A DNA stretch of 64,000 nucleotides from Candidatus Poseidonia sp. Lineage in GTDB: Archaea; Thermoplasmatota; Poseidoniia; Poseidoniales; Poseidoniaceae. The notes beneath the pieces are model-generated. The model was not told where the DNA came from. It searched no databases and saw nothing but the letters and a program-made list of their open reading frames with translations. Made by a program: the position numbers and the translations under genes. The stretch is from contig JAKMEE010000032.1 in the NCBI GenBank assembly GCA_022426155.1, forward strand, positions 1 to 64,000. Direction: 5' to 3'. Numbering within the stretch: position 1 is the stretch's first letter; the number at the start of each line of letters is the position of its first letter. This document shows positions 35,394-44,333 of the stretch, one piece after another.

Positions 35394-36683
35394 ATGGACG
35401 TTGAGAACGGAATGCAATTTCTTTCTCATGACGCTATGGGGAAAACTGGTAATGACGTCATTTTCAGTTGGTTTGCCCGATATCAGAATGCCGCGGCCGC
35501 CGGTGCTGATGCCGTGAATGGGACGGTCGGTGCCTTGTTGGAAGATGAGGGGACTCTCGCCATTAACACCGTGGTCGATGCGGCACTTCGGGAAGCACCA
35601 CCCGTCGAATTCGCCGCCTATGCTCCGTTACGAGGTCTCCCATCATTTCTCGATCTCGCTCAAACCCTCGCATTGGGTGAAACTCGCTCTCCCCTGCTTG
35701 AATTGGGTGTGTGTGCCACAGCCACGGCAACTCCAGGTGGTTCAGGTGCACTGTATTTGGCAGCGAAGAATTTTGTAAATGAAGGTGAGTCTGTCCTCCT
35801 GAGGGACCGACATTGGGGCCCTTACGCTGGTTTTCTTGCTGGTTGCGGCCTTGAAACATCGACCTACCCATTACTGCCGGAGACAGAAGACGAGGCTCAT
35901 CCGCATTTTGATGCGAAGGCGTTTAGTGTGGCTCTGGAAAAACTCGCAAGCCAGCAGAAGAACGTGATGACATGGCTCAACGATCCCGCTCACAACCCAA
36001 CGGGTCTTTCCCTTCCTGCCGAAAGTCGTTATGAACTTCTCAATTTGTTCATGGAAAGTGCTGCGAAAAACGAACATGTTGGTCACACCTTGTTGCTTGA
36101 TGCTGCCTACCACCTCTATGCCGATGAACCGCATGGGTGGGCAGAAACAATTCATGAGGCGCTTGAACGGGGACTCCCATGGCCAGAGAATTTGCTGATC
36201 ACCTTTGCAGTTTCATTATCTAAATCTCACACCATCTATGGATTGAGAACAGGAGCACTTGTGTCACTCCATCCTGATGAAGCTGTGCTTGAGCGATTGG
36301 ATGATGTGATGGGAGTCACAGGGCGTCAAACATGGTCGGCAGCTCCTCGAATTGCCCAATTCGTACTCAGCGGCCTTCATTCAACGGCAGAGGGCGGCCA
36401 AGCATGGTCTCATGAATGTGAGCGCTTGACCCATTTGTTGACCGAACGCCGAGAGGCATTTATCTCAGCATGTCAACGACTGGATGTTCCGGTCAATCCG
36501 AGTCACGACGGATTCTTTGCTTGGTATGAATGCGACAATCCCACGGAAGTGGCGGAAGCCTGTGCAGACCAGCATGTCTACTTGGTGCCTCTCAAAGGAG
36601 GCATTCGTATCGGACTGTGCGCAATTCCTCTAGCCAAGATCGAACAAGTGGCTCAGGCTCTTTCAAGGGTCTCTCAGGAGTGA
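35394..36683 (+). CDS. Aminotransferase class I, aspartate/aromatic type
   Basis: A fold-type I PLP enzyme with a glycine-rich PGGSGALYLAAKNF segment, WLNDPAHNPTG (the Asn-Pro-Thr-Gly motif), LLLDAAYHLYAD (PLP-binding Asp), VSLSKSHTIYGLRTG with the Schiff-base Lys, and a late GGIRIGLCAIP Arg that binds the substrate carboxylate. This set resembles tyrosine/aromatic or aspartate aminotransferases. The ATG at 35394 is preferred to the TTG at 35388. The next gene starts 4 nt after the stop, but is unrelated in function. Confidence 0.85.
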   Translation: MDVENGMQFLSHDAMGKTGNDVIFSWFARYQNAAAAGADAVNGTVGALLEDEGTLAINTVVDAALREAPPVEFAAYAPLRGLPSFLDLAQTLALGETRSPLLELGVCATATATPGGSGALYLAAKNFVNEGESVLLRDRHWGPYAGFLAGCGLETSTYPLLPETEDEAHPHFDAKAFSVALEKLASQQKNVMTWLNDPAHNPTGLSLPAESRYELLNLFMESAAKNEHVGHTLLLDAAYHLYADEPHGWAETIHEALERGLPWPENLLITFAVSLSKSHTIYGLRTGALVSLHPDEAVLERLDDVMGVTGRQTWSAAPRIAQFVLSGLHSTAEGGQAWSHECERLTHLLTERREAFISACQRLDVPVNPSHDGFFAWYECDNPTEVAEACADQHVYLVPLKGGIRIGLCAIPLAKIEQVAQALSRVSQE

Positions 36684-36687
36684 TTGA

Positions 36688-37065
36688 ATGTCACGTCTGT
36701 CCCGTGAAAATTTTGTCCTTTCAGGATTTATTTGTATTGTTGCAGGGGCATTCTTGTCGGTTGGCGGGTTAGGTGCGATGGCATTAACCATCGGTTTGTC
36801 AGGCGTTGTTTTGTATCTCATGGGGATGTTCATGAGCCGTCAAACAGGTTTGTCACCACAAGCAGTTGCTGAGTGGGCTCCTGAAGCGGAAGCCCTCCCT
36901 GATGCAGGACGATTTATGTTCCGGGTTGATGTTACACTCGATGAGCCAATTCGTACTTCAGTTCTGTGCGGGCCTTGCAGCCACGTTGAAGTTCGTGATG
37001 GCCCCAAACCATCCGCCTTCACCTGCCCGAATTGTGAACGTCTGCTTTGGGACGAAGAGGAGTGA
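36688..37065 (+). CDS. Two-TM protein with C-terminal zinc ribbon
   Basis: Two hydrophobic helices (about residues 10-26 and 29-50) are followed by a soluble part ending in a zinc ribbon, VLCGPCSHVEV and FTCPNCERLLW (CxxC...CxxC). This is the mirror image of the 852 protein, where the ribbon comes first. The function is unknown. The gene is 4 nt after the aminotransferase and 63 nt before pheS, so it may be co-transcribed with either. Confidence 0.7.
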   Translation: MSRLSRENFVLSGFICIVAGAFLSVGGLGAMALTIGLSGVVLYLMGMFMSRQTGLSPQAVAEWAPEAEALPDAGRFMFRVDVTLDEPIRTSVLCGPCSHVEVRDGPKPSAFTCPNCERLLWDEEE

Positions 37066-37128
37066 GTTTACTCACTTTTGACTTGTTTCTAACGGTGATT
37101 TCAAAGCAAGGCGACGGCTCGACGAATC

Positions 37129-38613
37129 ATGGAAGCACCAGACTTGCTCAACCCCGAGCGTAGAATGTTGCTTCAAATGCAAGGTGCTGAAGTTCGTTCC
37201 TGGTCGCTAGATGAGATCTTGAACTCATGCAATTGGTCCGACCAAGCGATCGCAGTTGGGGCAGGGCATGGTTTGGAAAATCATGGCTTTGTAAGTGTTG
37301 AAGAACATCTCAGCACGCTCGTTGATTTGGATGATGAAGGACAACGTGCACTCAATAATGGTTTGTTGGAACAGAGAATTTGGGATTGGGTCAAGGCCAG
37401 AGACCAAGCTACAATGAAAGACTTGCAAGGCGACTTTGAACGACATGAGGCGGGTCCTGGAATTGGATTACTCAAGCAACTTGGTGTCAACCTTGAGCAT
37501 GGTGTTTTGCAAGCAACCGATGTCGCCCATCTCGAAAAAGTGCTTAGCCAGCGTCGCTCATTCCTCGAACAATTACCAGCGCAACTCGAATCTCTCGATG
37601 ATGCTATGCTTGACCATTTCCGACAACGTCGAGGTCTCATTCACCAGGTGGACCGGACTCAACGAACTTGGACGATGACAGAGCAAGGTCAATCAGTCCC
37701 AAAAGAATCCCTTATTGAGCAACTCGTTGTCTCTGAAATTACACCTGAACTGCTTCAATCGGATGCTTGGAAAGAAGCTGTCTACAGGTCCTTTGACGTC
37801 ACCTTGGAATCTGCCACTCCTCGCACGGGACGAAGCCACCCCATGCAATCTTTAATCGAACGAATCCGTTCGGTATTTCTTGAAATGGGATTCTCGGAAC
37901 TCGTGGATGATTACGTCCAGACTGCAGGTTGGAACATGGATGCCTTGTTCATTCCACAAGACCACCCTGCAAGAGAAATGCAGGACACCTTCTACCTCAC
38001 CCAACCTTCTCAGATCGAGTTGCCGACAGACTTGATGAACACCTGGAAATCAATTCATGAAACCGGAGGTGAAACTGGTTCAACTGGCTGGGGTGGTTCG
38101 TTTTCAAATGAAACTTCCCAGCGAGCCTTGCTTCGGACTCACACGACGGTCAATACAATTCAATATCTGGCAAAACATCCAACAGAGTCCTGTAGAGTCT
38201 TCTCCGTCGACCGCGTGTTCCGTAAAGAAGCCATAGACCGCACTCATCTCCCTGAATTTCATCAAATAGAAGGCATCATCATGGAAGAAGGTGCTAATTT
38301 GCAGATGCTGGTCGCCACGCTCAAAACCTTCTATGAGAAGATGGGCTATCCGGAGGTCCGAGTTCGTCCAGCATATTTCCCATACACAGAGCCAAGCCTT
38401 GAAATTGAAGTGAAATGGAGAGGAAAATGGTTGGAATTGGGTGGTGCTGGAATTTTCCGACCAGAGGTAACTGAACCCCTTGGCATCACGTCTCCTGTAT
38501 TGGCATGGGGCATGGGGTTGGAACGCTTGGCTATGCTCGTTCTTGGGTTGGATGATATCCGACAACTCTACATTTCCGATATCGAATGGCTTCGTCAACA
38601 ACCGATTCTCTGA
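37129..38613 (+). CDS. pheS: Phenylalanyl-tRNA synthetase alpha subunit
   Basis: The class II catalytic core is at residues ~240-485: HPMQSLIERIRSVFLEMGF (helix before motif 1), RALLRTHTT, then motif 2 CRVFSVDRVFRKEAIDRTH and LPEFHQIEGIIMEE, and motif 3 LAWGMGLERLAML. The N-terminal ~200 residues contain winged-helix modules as in archaeal/eukaryotic PheS. With PheT it charges tRNA-Phe. pheT is not next to it, so the two subunits are encoded apart in this genome. Confidence 0.95.
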   Translation: MEAPDLLNPERRMLLQMQGAEVRSWSLDEILNSCNWSDQAIAVGAGHGLENHGFVSVEEHLSTLVDLDDEGQRALNNGLLEQRIWDWVKARDQATMKDLQGDFERHEAGPGIGLLKQLGVNLEHGVLQATDVAHLEKVLSQRRSFLEQLPAQLESLDDAMLDHFRQRRGLIHQVDRTQRTWTMTEQGQSVPKESLIEQLVVSEITPELLQSDAWKEAVYRSFDVTLESATPRTGRSHPMQSLIERIRSVFLEMGFSELVDDYVQTAGWNMDALFIPQDHPAREMQDTFYLTQPSQIELPTDLMNTWKSIHETGGETGSTGWGGSFSNETSQRALLRTHTTVNTIQYLAKHPTESCRVFSVDRVFRKEAIDRTHLPEFHQIEGIIMEEGANLQMLVATLKTFYEKMGYPEVRVRPAYFPYTEPSLEIEVKWRGKWLELGGAGIFRPEVTEPLGITSPVLAWGMGLERLAMLVLGLDDIRQLYISDIEWLRQQPIL

Positions 38614-38659
38614 AAGGCTAGGGGAACATTTGATAAGACGCCTCATCTGACAAACTACC

Positions 38660-38995
38660 ATGGAACCTGTCACAGTGTCATTGCTTCTTTCAAATGTTGA
38701 AACGATACCTGGAAAATCAATCACCTCTACCTTAGGTCTAGTAACGGGGTCAACCGTCCGTGCAAAACACATCGGTAAGGACATCTTCGCATCCTTCAAG
38801 AACCTCGTTGGTGGAGAACTTCGAGCCTATACAGAACTTCTCAATGAATCTCGAAATGAAGCCCTTCAGCGAATGATGGTGGAGGCAAATCAACGAGGTG
38901 CCAATGGCATTGTTAACATTCGTTTCGCTACCTCCAGTGTTGCATCGGGTGCATCGGAATTGTTCGTCTATGGTACAGCTGTCGTTGTCGAGTGA
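38660..38995 (+). CDS. YbjQ/UPF0145 family protein
   Basis: The 111-residue sequence has the YbjQ pattern: SNVETIPGKSITSTLGLVTGSTV, then GGELRAYTELLNESRNEAL and a final strand set ending in FVYGTAVVVE. These small proteins form pentamers and have been suggested to bind metal; the function is unproved. It starts 46 nt after pheS. The next gene is a membrane-anchored paralogue, so the two look like a duplicated pair. Confidence 0.85.
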   Translation: MEPVTVSLLLSNVETIPGKSITSTLGLVTGSTVRAKHIGKDIFASFKNLVGGELRAYTELLNESRNEALQRMMVEANQRGANGIVNIRFATSSVASGASELFVYGTAVVVE

Positions 38996-39004
38996 GGGAT
39001 TTTT

Positions 39005-39493
39005 TTGAATGAGGTTTTCGTCTGGGGCATCCTTACGATCATCGGTGTGCTTTTCATCCCAACAACCTCTTATCTCTTGGGACGATGGTATCAATCCTCT
39101 GTGATGGAGAAACTCATGGTTCGTGAGAAAACTATCAATGATCGTTACTCGCGAGACCTTTTGGTCACAACATCACGCAAAATCACAACCTTGGACGCCT
39201 CCCAAACAACCCTCTTGCATACATCAGTCGTATTCGGGCCTTCTTGGGGGCAAATGTTCCTCATGGCATGGAAATCAATTTTTGGAGGTTCATTGGCTTC
39301 CTACCAACACATTTTGGAAATGGGGCGAAGAGAAGCCATTCTGCGTCTCATGGAACAAGCCGGTCATCGAGGTTGTACTTCCATTGTCAACCTACGCATT
39401 GAGACCAGCGTGGTTATTTTGAGTAAAAATTCAACCAAATCTAAATCCGCATCCGTTGAATTCTTAGCTTATGCCACTGGAATTACTGCTTGA
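39005..39493 (+). CDS. Membrane-anchored YbjQ-like protein
   Basis: A TTG start at 39005 lies 9 nt after the upstream YbjQ stop and gives an N-terminal helix (VWGILTIIGVLFIPTTSYLL). The soluble part follows the YbjQ layout (LVTTSRKITTLDASQTTLLHTSVVFG is shortened here to LVTTSRKI...VVFGPS; GGSLASYQHILEMGRREAIL; FLAYATGITA). It may be tethered so that a YbjQ ring sits at the membrane. Function unknown. Confidence 0.75.
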   Translation: MNEVFVWGILTIIGVLFIPTTSYLLGRWYQSSVMEKLMVREKTINDRYSRDLLVTTSRKITTLDASQTTLLHTSVVFGPSWGQMFLMAWKSIFGGSLASYQHILEMGRREAILRLMEQAGHRGCTSIVNLRIETSVVILSKNSTKSKSASVEFLAYATGITA

Positions 39494-39495
39494 AC

Positions 39496-39945
39496 TCATT
39501 CCCAATCGTTTTTGAAACGGTCAGTGCGTTCTTTCGCTTCTTCACTAGCAGGGTCCTCGTCGGGTTGGTGCTCACCCGGATCGATAAATATGTCCTCTAA
39601 TTCATCCTCAGGATCTAAGGAATGTTGAAAATTTGAACGAATGAATTTGTGAAAATTCTCTTTTTGGTCCGATGACATTTGGAAGTGGTACTGTTTGCCT
39701 CCATGTTCACGTTCCAAATGCCTTCTTTGGCGTCTTCTCTGACTCCAAAAATGCTTGAACAGCATGCGAACATCTTGTTGATTTTCGGGATAAGGTGATC
39801 CTTCTGGCCAATCATAGTTTTCTAAGGCCTTGACAAAGTTGTGAAATGCATCTGTGTATTCTTTGACGTCCTCCGGGATATCATCGTCGTTTTGGGTGCC
39901 CTCAGGGTTCTGATGTTCTTTGGATGAATCTTCTTCGTTTGTCAT
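39496..39945 (-). CDS. Hypothetical acidic protein
   Basis: I do not recognise this protein. From the ATG at 39945 (MTNEEDSSK) it is about 149 residues. Both ends are acidic and probably disordered; the middle has a basic helix (HFWSQRRRQRRHLEREHGG) next to aromatic-rich text (YDWPEGSPYP). Its start is only 23 nt from the divergent riboflavin kinase start, so the promoters must lie partly inside the neighbouring coding sequence. Confidence 0.6.
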   Translation of the reverse strand: MTNEEDSSKEHQNPEGTQNDDDIPEDVKEYTDAFHNFVKALENYDWPEGSPYPENQQDVRMLFKHFWSQRRRQRRHLEREHGGKQYHFQMSSDQKENFHKFIRSNFQHSLDPEDELEDIFIDPGEHQPDEDPASEEAKERTDRFKNDWE

Positions 39946-39968
39946 GGTCAATCGGAAATCAAAACACG

Positions 39969-40502
39969 ATGAGAGTATATCAAAGATTGACGAGGACAGG
40001 AACGCACACTCAAAAGGGAGTGGTTGTTGGACGACACATGGAACTCAACGGTGTGGTGAGTAGTGGGCTTGGCCGAGCTCATGTTTTCATGGCTCAGCCA
40101 CACTATCAAGACCAATTCAGAGAGTTACTTGGACAGACGGCCTGGCCGGGTACACTGAATGTCAAAGTGGATGAGGCGATGTTATCTCATTACATTGCTC
40201 TGCGACAGAGAGCCGGAATTGATACACTTGATGCTCCCGATAGAGCCAGAGAGGCTGCACAAAATCATGATGTTGAGGCCTACAATTTGGTTCGTATTCG
40301 TGGGTTCTTGCGTGATGGCGTCTCTTTTGGGGGTGCAACTGCTTTCAAGGCCACCATTCACCGTGAAGGCAATACCGTCCCTTGTGCAGTCCTCATACCT
40401 GATTTGACTCGTCACGTGGATGTTATCGAAATCATTTCAACAGCCTTTTTGCGTGAAGTTTTACACCTCCATGATGGAGATACCGTCGCTCTTTCACTGT
40501 GA
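39969..40502 (+). CDS. ribK: CTP-dependent riboflavin kinase (DUF120)
   Basis: This matches the archaeal RibK/MJ0056 family, which makes FMN from riboflavin using CTP. Visible motifs are GVVSSGLGRAHVFM, the PGTLNVKVDE loop, and the C-terminal LIPDLTRHVDVIEIIS and LHLHDGDTVAL. The ATG at 39969 (MRVYQRLTRTG) gives a 177-residue protein; many archaeal versions carry an N-terminal winged helix, absent here. Its stop overlaps the convergent truA stop by 9 nt. Confidence 0.9.
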   Translation: MRVYQRLTRTGTHTQKGVVVGRHMELNGVVSSGLGRAHVFMAQPHYQDQFRELLGQTAWPGTLNVKVDEAMLSHYIALRQRAGIDTLDAPDRAREAAQNHDVEAYNLVRIRGFLRDGVSFGGATAFKATIHREGNTVPCAVLIPDLTRHVDVIEIISTAFLREVLHLHDGDTVALSL

Positions 40503-41411
40503 ATCGGAATGAAAACTCAGTGGCAATGTCCCAATGGATGCCCACTCATTGTAGAGCATGGTTTTGAGCTCATGTTGAGCGGCTCGCTGCCACCTTGAAC
40601 GCTGTGTGCGCTCTGCTTCACGACCAGTTGGTGGGGCGGAAAGGGATGTTGCATGCGTTGCTGGTGGCAAGGGGAAATCTTCCCATGAAACCCCCCAAAG
40701 AATGAGCCATTGTGCCGGGGCTACGCCGAAATCCACTGAAACCAACGGCTCGTCAATGGCGGATTGAATCTCATTCAATGTCAATTCACCCACCGAGAGG
40801 CGAAATAATGCATTGGCTGTTCTTCGTACTTGATTCCAAAGAAAGGCATTGCCAACGATCTCAAATCCAACAATACGGTCTCCATCCATCCAAGGTGATA
40901 GAGACCTTATGGTTCTCATGGGGTTTTTCCCCTCTTCCAAGCGAGCAAAATTCCTTGCATCGTATGTTCCGACGAACACCTCTAACCAAGTCTTGAATTG
41001 TTCGAAAGAGGGGGCGGTCCAAAATTCCATGGCCTCCAATCGGTATCGATAGACTCTGAAATCTGCCAACCTTGGGTTCCATTGTTCTTCAACAGCTTCG
41101 ACAGTGAGGAAAGAGATGTGATCGTCCAACCGGTCATCAACTGCTCGAATGAATTTTTTGGGAGTGAGAGATTCCCAAAGTGCAGCATCAAGGTCAACGA
41201 TTCCGCCGTTGATTCGGACATGAACGCCAGCATCGGTTCGGCTTGAGAGCACCAAATGGTGGTCGGGATTGCTTTTATCAAGCCATTTCAATGCATGAAA
41301 AACTCGAACCAACTCACCTTGTACGGTTCGGACATCGGGTTGAATCTGGCTACCATGAAAGGCATCTCCAAGATACCCAACACGAAAGAAGAGGCGTACC
41401 GTTGCGGTCAC
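40494..41411 (-). CDS. truA: tRNA pseudouridine synthase TruA
   Basis: The catalytic motif LSSRTDAGVHV with the nucleophilic Asp is at about residues 55-65, and the second domain has FLWNQVRRTANALF (RRMV-type Arg motif). TruA modifies U38-40 in the tRNA anticodon stem. A GTG start at 41411 begins the first strand VRLFFRVGYLGDAFHGSQIQP (G-x-F-x-G-x-Q). The C-terminal ~40 residues after the core are basic and extra. Confidence 0.92.
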   Translation of the reverse strand: MTATVRLFFRVGYLGDAFHGSQIQPDVRTVQGELVRVFHALKWLDKSNPDHHLVLSSRTDAGVHVRINGGIVDLDAALWESLTPKKFIRAVDDRLDDHISFLTVEAVEEQWNPRLADFRVYRYRLEAMEFWTAPSFEQFKTWLEVFVGTYDARNFARLEEGKNPMRTIRSLSPWMDGDRIVGFEIVGNAFLWNQVRRTANALFRLSVGELTLNEIQSAIDEPLVSVDFGVAPAQWLILWGVSWEDFPLPPATHATSLSAPPTGREAERTQRSRWQRAAQHELKTMLYNEWASIGTLPLSFHSDSQ

Positions 41412-41422
41412 CCCACTTCACC

Positions 41423-41950
41423 TCAATCTTCTGAACTGAGCGTGGTGATGGCATCTTCGGTGGTATAGCCGAGGGCACCAACAGCCCATTCCAAGGCTTG
41501 CTTCAACCACGGCTGAATCATTGGAGATTCTCGACTTGGGTCCATGACTTCAATGGCATCAACCAGATTGCGGCTTGCAGTGAAGAGAACTTCATCCACT
41601 GGAATGTCTTCAAGCGCCAAACGGCGCGCATAGCGTTGGAATTCCTTCACTGCCAACGGGATGCGGCGGCATTCAAGAGCAAAGCCTGCAAAGTCTGCGA
41701 TGTATTCCATGTTTTCTTCATCGAGTTCCATTGCAGTTTTGTAGGCGGTCATGATTTTACGACCAGAGATGACATCGTCTTGCTCTTGGGCGTTTTTCAT
41801 GTTTGCAAATTCAGCCCACATGTGGTGCAATTCCGGGATTCCTTTGTTTCCAGCAATCGTTTCTTCGAGGTTAGCAAGTGCGCCGTCCAAGTCTCCGCTA
41901 CTGAACAATTCAATTGGGGTTTGAAGTAATTCTTCGACCATCTCAATCAT
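41423..41950 (-). CDS. TPR-like helical protein
   Basis: The 175-residue protein is all helical in appearance with repeats suggestive of tetratricopeptide units (GDLDGALANLEETIAGN; KIMTAYKTAMELDEENMEYIADFAGFA reads as a helix pair, shown here only in part; PLAVKEFQRYARRLA). It may be a small adaptor. It ends 11 nt before truA on the same strand, so co-transcription is likely. Function unknown. Confidence 0.6.
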   Translation of the reverse strand: MIEMVEELLQTPIELFSSGDLDGALANLEETIAGNKGIPELHHMWAEFANMKNAQEQDDVISGRKIMTAYKTAMELDEENMEYIADFAGFALECRRIPLAVKEFQRYARRLALEDIPVDEVLFTASRNLVDAIEVMDPSRESPMIQPWLKQALEWAVGALGYTTEDAITTLSSED

Positions 41951-42007
41951 CTCTTGTATTGCCGTAGGGCATTTGGCTTTTCAAGCCTCCCTCGTGTCAT
42001 TAGGCTT

Positions 42008-43042
42008 TCAAGATTCGTTCTCGCCCTGAATCGCCTCTTTGAGGTCTTCAAGGAGATTGGATGAGGAATGCTTTCTGTGCATTTCATTCAGCAAGAGTTT
42101 GATCCCTTCCCACTTTCGAATTTTGTAGAAACAATGCTTTGGGTCAGGGTCGACACGGCGTGTTGTGCGTTGGTAACTCAACATAGCAATGAATGAACGA
42201 AAAACACCCTTTCGAACCTTGGCACCAGTTGAATCATCACTCTTGTCTTTTGTTCCTGGTACTCCCATTGCACCACCGGCATTGATTCCTGAAGATTCTT
42301 CAACGAGTCCAACACCCGAATCAGTCATGATGGTCACGGTTGCATAACCGAGCATGGTTCCCATGGGGGTTCGCTCGACCATCACTTCTGAGATACGGTC
42401 AAACAAGATTCGGCGATGCGAACGTGAAAGCAAGAACGAGTGCTGGAAAATCACGGCATGGCTGGTGATGGCATAGGAAAAACTTCGTTGATATTTCAAA
42501 GTGGTCCCCCAAAACACAACCAGGAAGATGGCACCCGCTATCAAGTAATCATAGCCGAATGGAATGAAATCTCCAAATTCCTTGCCGAAAATTCCAGCAA
42601 ACCATGCGATCACGTTGTCCAATTGGATGACTACAGGTACTGCCATTGAGAGTAAAATCGCCGTTGTTACCCAGCGGCCAGAGGTTGACACATTGAGCAT
42701 ACGATTGATCCATGCAATGGTCCCCATGAGGAGTACAAAGGCAATGGGTACTTCCTCACTTCCAGTGAGTTGTATCAAACCATCAATCATTTTGAGCAGG
42801 ATGTGAGTGTCATCTGAGGTGCTGACTCCAAATTCAAAGAGCCAATGAACCCCAAACACAATCAAACCAACAAAGTACATTCCAATGAATGCCAGCGTAC
42901 TTGGGCGGGCTTCTCCATCAGCAAGCACCTCCTCTCCACTGATGAGGCGATATTTTTCCACCAAATTTTCCTTGGATGCTTCTTCAACAGCCTCTGTAGT
43001 TGTCACTTCTTTTGCCTCTGCCTCGGGCGTTTCTTCTGACAT
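42008..43042 (-). CDS. Membrane protein with bacterial PH (bPH2/YdbT-like) domain
   Basis: After an acidic N-terminus, four predicted helices are followed by a bPH2-type domain: YAITSHAVIFQHSFLLSRSHR and RILFDRISEVMVERTPMG, then GYATVTIMTDSG, which is the typical tract. The C-terminal ~90 residues are basic and cytosolic, with a Gly-rich insert (ESSGINAGGAMG). Members of this family sit in the membrane and are poorly characterised. The gene stands alone between the TPR protein and the ABC operon. Confidence 0.7.
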   Translation of the reverse strand: MSEETPEAEAKEVTTTEAVEEASKENLVEKYRLISGEEVLADGEARPSTLAFIGMYFVGLIVFGVHWLFEFGVSTSDDTHILLKMIDGLIQLTGSEEVPIAFVLLMGTIAWINRMLNVSTSGRWVTTAILLSMAVPVVIQLDNVIAWFAGIFGKEFGDFIPFGYDYLIAGAIFLVVFWGTTLKYQRSFSYAITSHAVIFQHSFLLSRSHRRILFDRISEVMVERTPMGTMLGYATVTIMTDSGVGLVEESSGINAGGAMGVPGTKDKSDDSTGAKVRKGVFRSFIAMLSYQRTTRRVDPDPKHCFYKIRKWEGIKLLLNEMHRKHSSSNLLEDLKEAIQGENES

Positions 43043-43111
43043 ACTGATGTCCTCAATTGCAAGTTAGCCGCCCGTACGACAAATAACTTCCCCCTAAAAA
43101 TGGACGAAATA

Positions 43112-44323
43112 TCAATGTAACATGCCCCAAGCGTGTTCGGCATTACCTCGGACCCAACCATAATCTTCCCGTCGACGAACTCCGAATTCATCAGTGATTT
43201 TGAGTGATTTTAATTCCAACGGATATTCATTGTAGGTGAGGTGTGACCAAAGTCCACCTCGCGTCGGTTGATCGAAATGCCAATGTGCACGTTCAACGGC
43301 CTGTACGACAAGTTCGATTTGCGTTCTACCGTTCCACATTTTGACGGAAAATACAGGCAATGGTGCTCCAGGGCTTTGCCCGGATGGCCCTTCCAGCATG
43401 GCAGAAGGTTGTTTGCTCACCTCAACTCTTGCAAAGCGTTCGCTTCGGTGGTTTTTGGCATCATGGAATAATCCACCTTGAGATAAGGCGATGTGCTGGA
43501 TATCACGTTTTTTCCAAGGGCGGGGGTTTCGAGAAGTCATCGTTGGTGAAAGGTGAGGGAGGAACCAATCCATGTACGAGCCATCTTCAAAATGCAGGAC
43601 GCCCCAATACCATGGAGGAGATGGAGCTTGGACACAGACCTTCTGAAAATATCCTGTGCCTTTGATGGATTCACCATCCATAGTTCCGGTTACTTGAGTT
43701 CCGTGGACTCGAAGAATATCATACCCCATATTGGCAGCATAGGTTGCTGTCGAGGGCCTGGCTACTGACATTGGAGGGTTCCAAGGCGTTATTGTCAAAT
43801 CCATCTCCGAAGGAGCCCCACCTTGAACGGCAGCGTCGTCGCCTTTGAGGCGAAGCCAAAATTTCGAGAGATCGCTGGCCAATCCCATGGAAAGATCCTC
43901 GTCCAGTAACGGGACAACTGCCCCTCCACCTTTCCCAATTTCTTTAGCCTCGGGCCAAGATGGATGAGTATCGTCCATTGCAATCATTTTACAAATTTGC
44001 TTGACGTATGGCTCGTGCATGTGCTTGCCATCGAACCACCAAGCACATACCATTCCATCAAGTGCTAAAGCACCGTGCTCGTCCTTCCCAGGGCGCCCTT
44101 GTGGTTCCCATTGGGTGCCATTGACGTCGACCATGTCGTTATCCTTGGTTGACCACAGAACCATCAATTGTCGTCCACTTGGTGCCCCATTGGGGTCCTC
44201 AAGCATCACGAGCCACCACCACCAATCCCAAGTCAAGTGCCATATTGGTGGCCTTTGGGCAAGGGACCACATGGTGGAAAAATCCCCATCAAAAACTGGT
44301 GGGGATTCATCGTTTGGGAGCAT
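43112..44323 (-). CDS. Uncharacterised protein of ABC operon, possibly CrtC/AttH lipocalin-like
   Basis: The 403-residue, Trp-rich, beta-rich soluble protein has no clear signal peptide. FDGDFSTMW near the start, GTGYFQKVCVQAPSPPWYWG in the middle and the closing RGNAEHAWGML loosely resemble the double-lipocalin CrtC/AttH proteins, several of which are encoded beside ABC transporters. The resemblance is weak and rests on motif reading only. It starts 10 nt after the permease stop (ATG 44323; a GTG at 44332 is possible) and is the last gene of a five-gene operon. Confidence 0.45.
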   Translation of the reverse strand: MLPNDESPPVFDGDFSTMWSLAQRPPIWHLTWDWWWWLVMLEDPNGAPSGRQLMVLWSTKDNDMVDVNGTQWEPQGRPGKDEHGALALDGMVCAWWFDGKHMHEPYVKQICKMIAMDDTHPSWPEAKEIGKGGGAVVPLLDEDLSMGLASDLSKFWLRLKGDDAAVQGGAPSEMDLTITPWNPPMSVARPSTATYAANMGYDILRVHGTQVTGTMDGESIKGTGYFQKVCVQAPSPPWYWGVLHFEDGSYMDWFLPHLSPTMTSRNPRPWKKRDIQHIALSQGGLFHDAKNHRSERFARVEVSKQPSAMLEGPSGQSPGAPLPVFSVKMWNGRTQIELVVQAVERAHWHFDQPTRGGLWSHLTYNEYPLELKSLKITDEFGVRRREDYGWVRGNAEHAWGMLH

Positions 44324-44333
44324 AACTAACACC

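Noticed and set aside
38104-38799. 231-codon minus-strand open frame opposite pheS
   Set aside because: Antisense to the catalytic core of a conserved gene; text has no recognisable domain.
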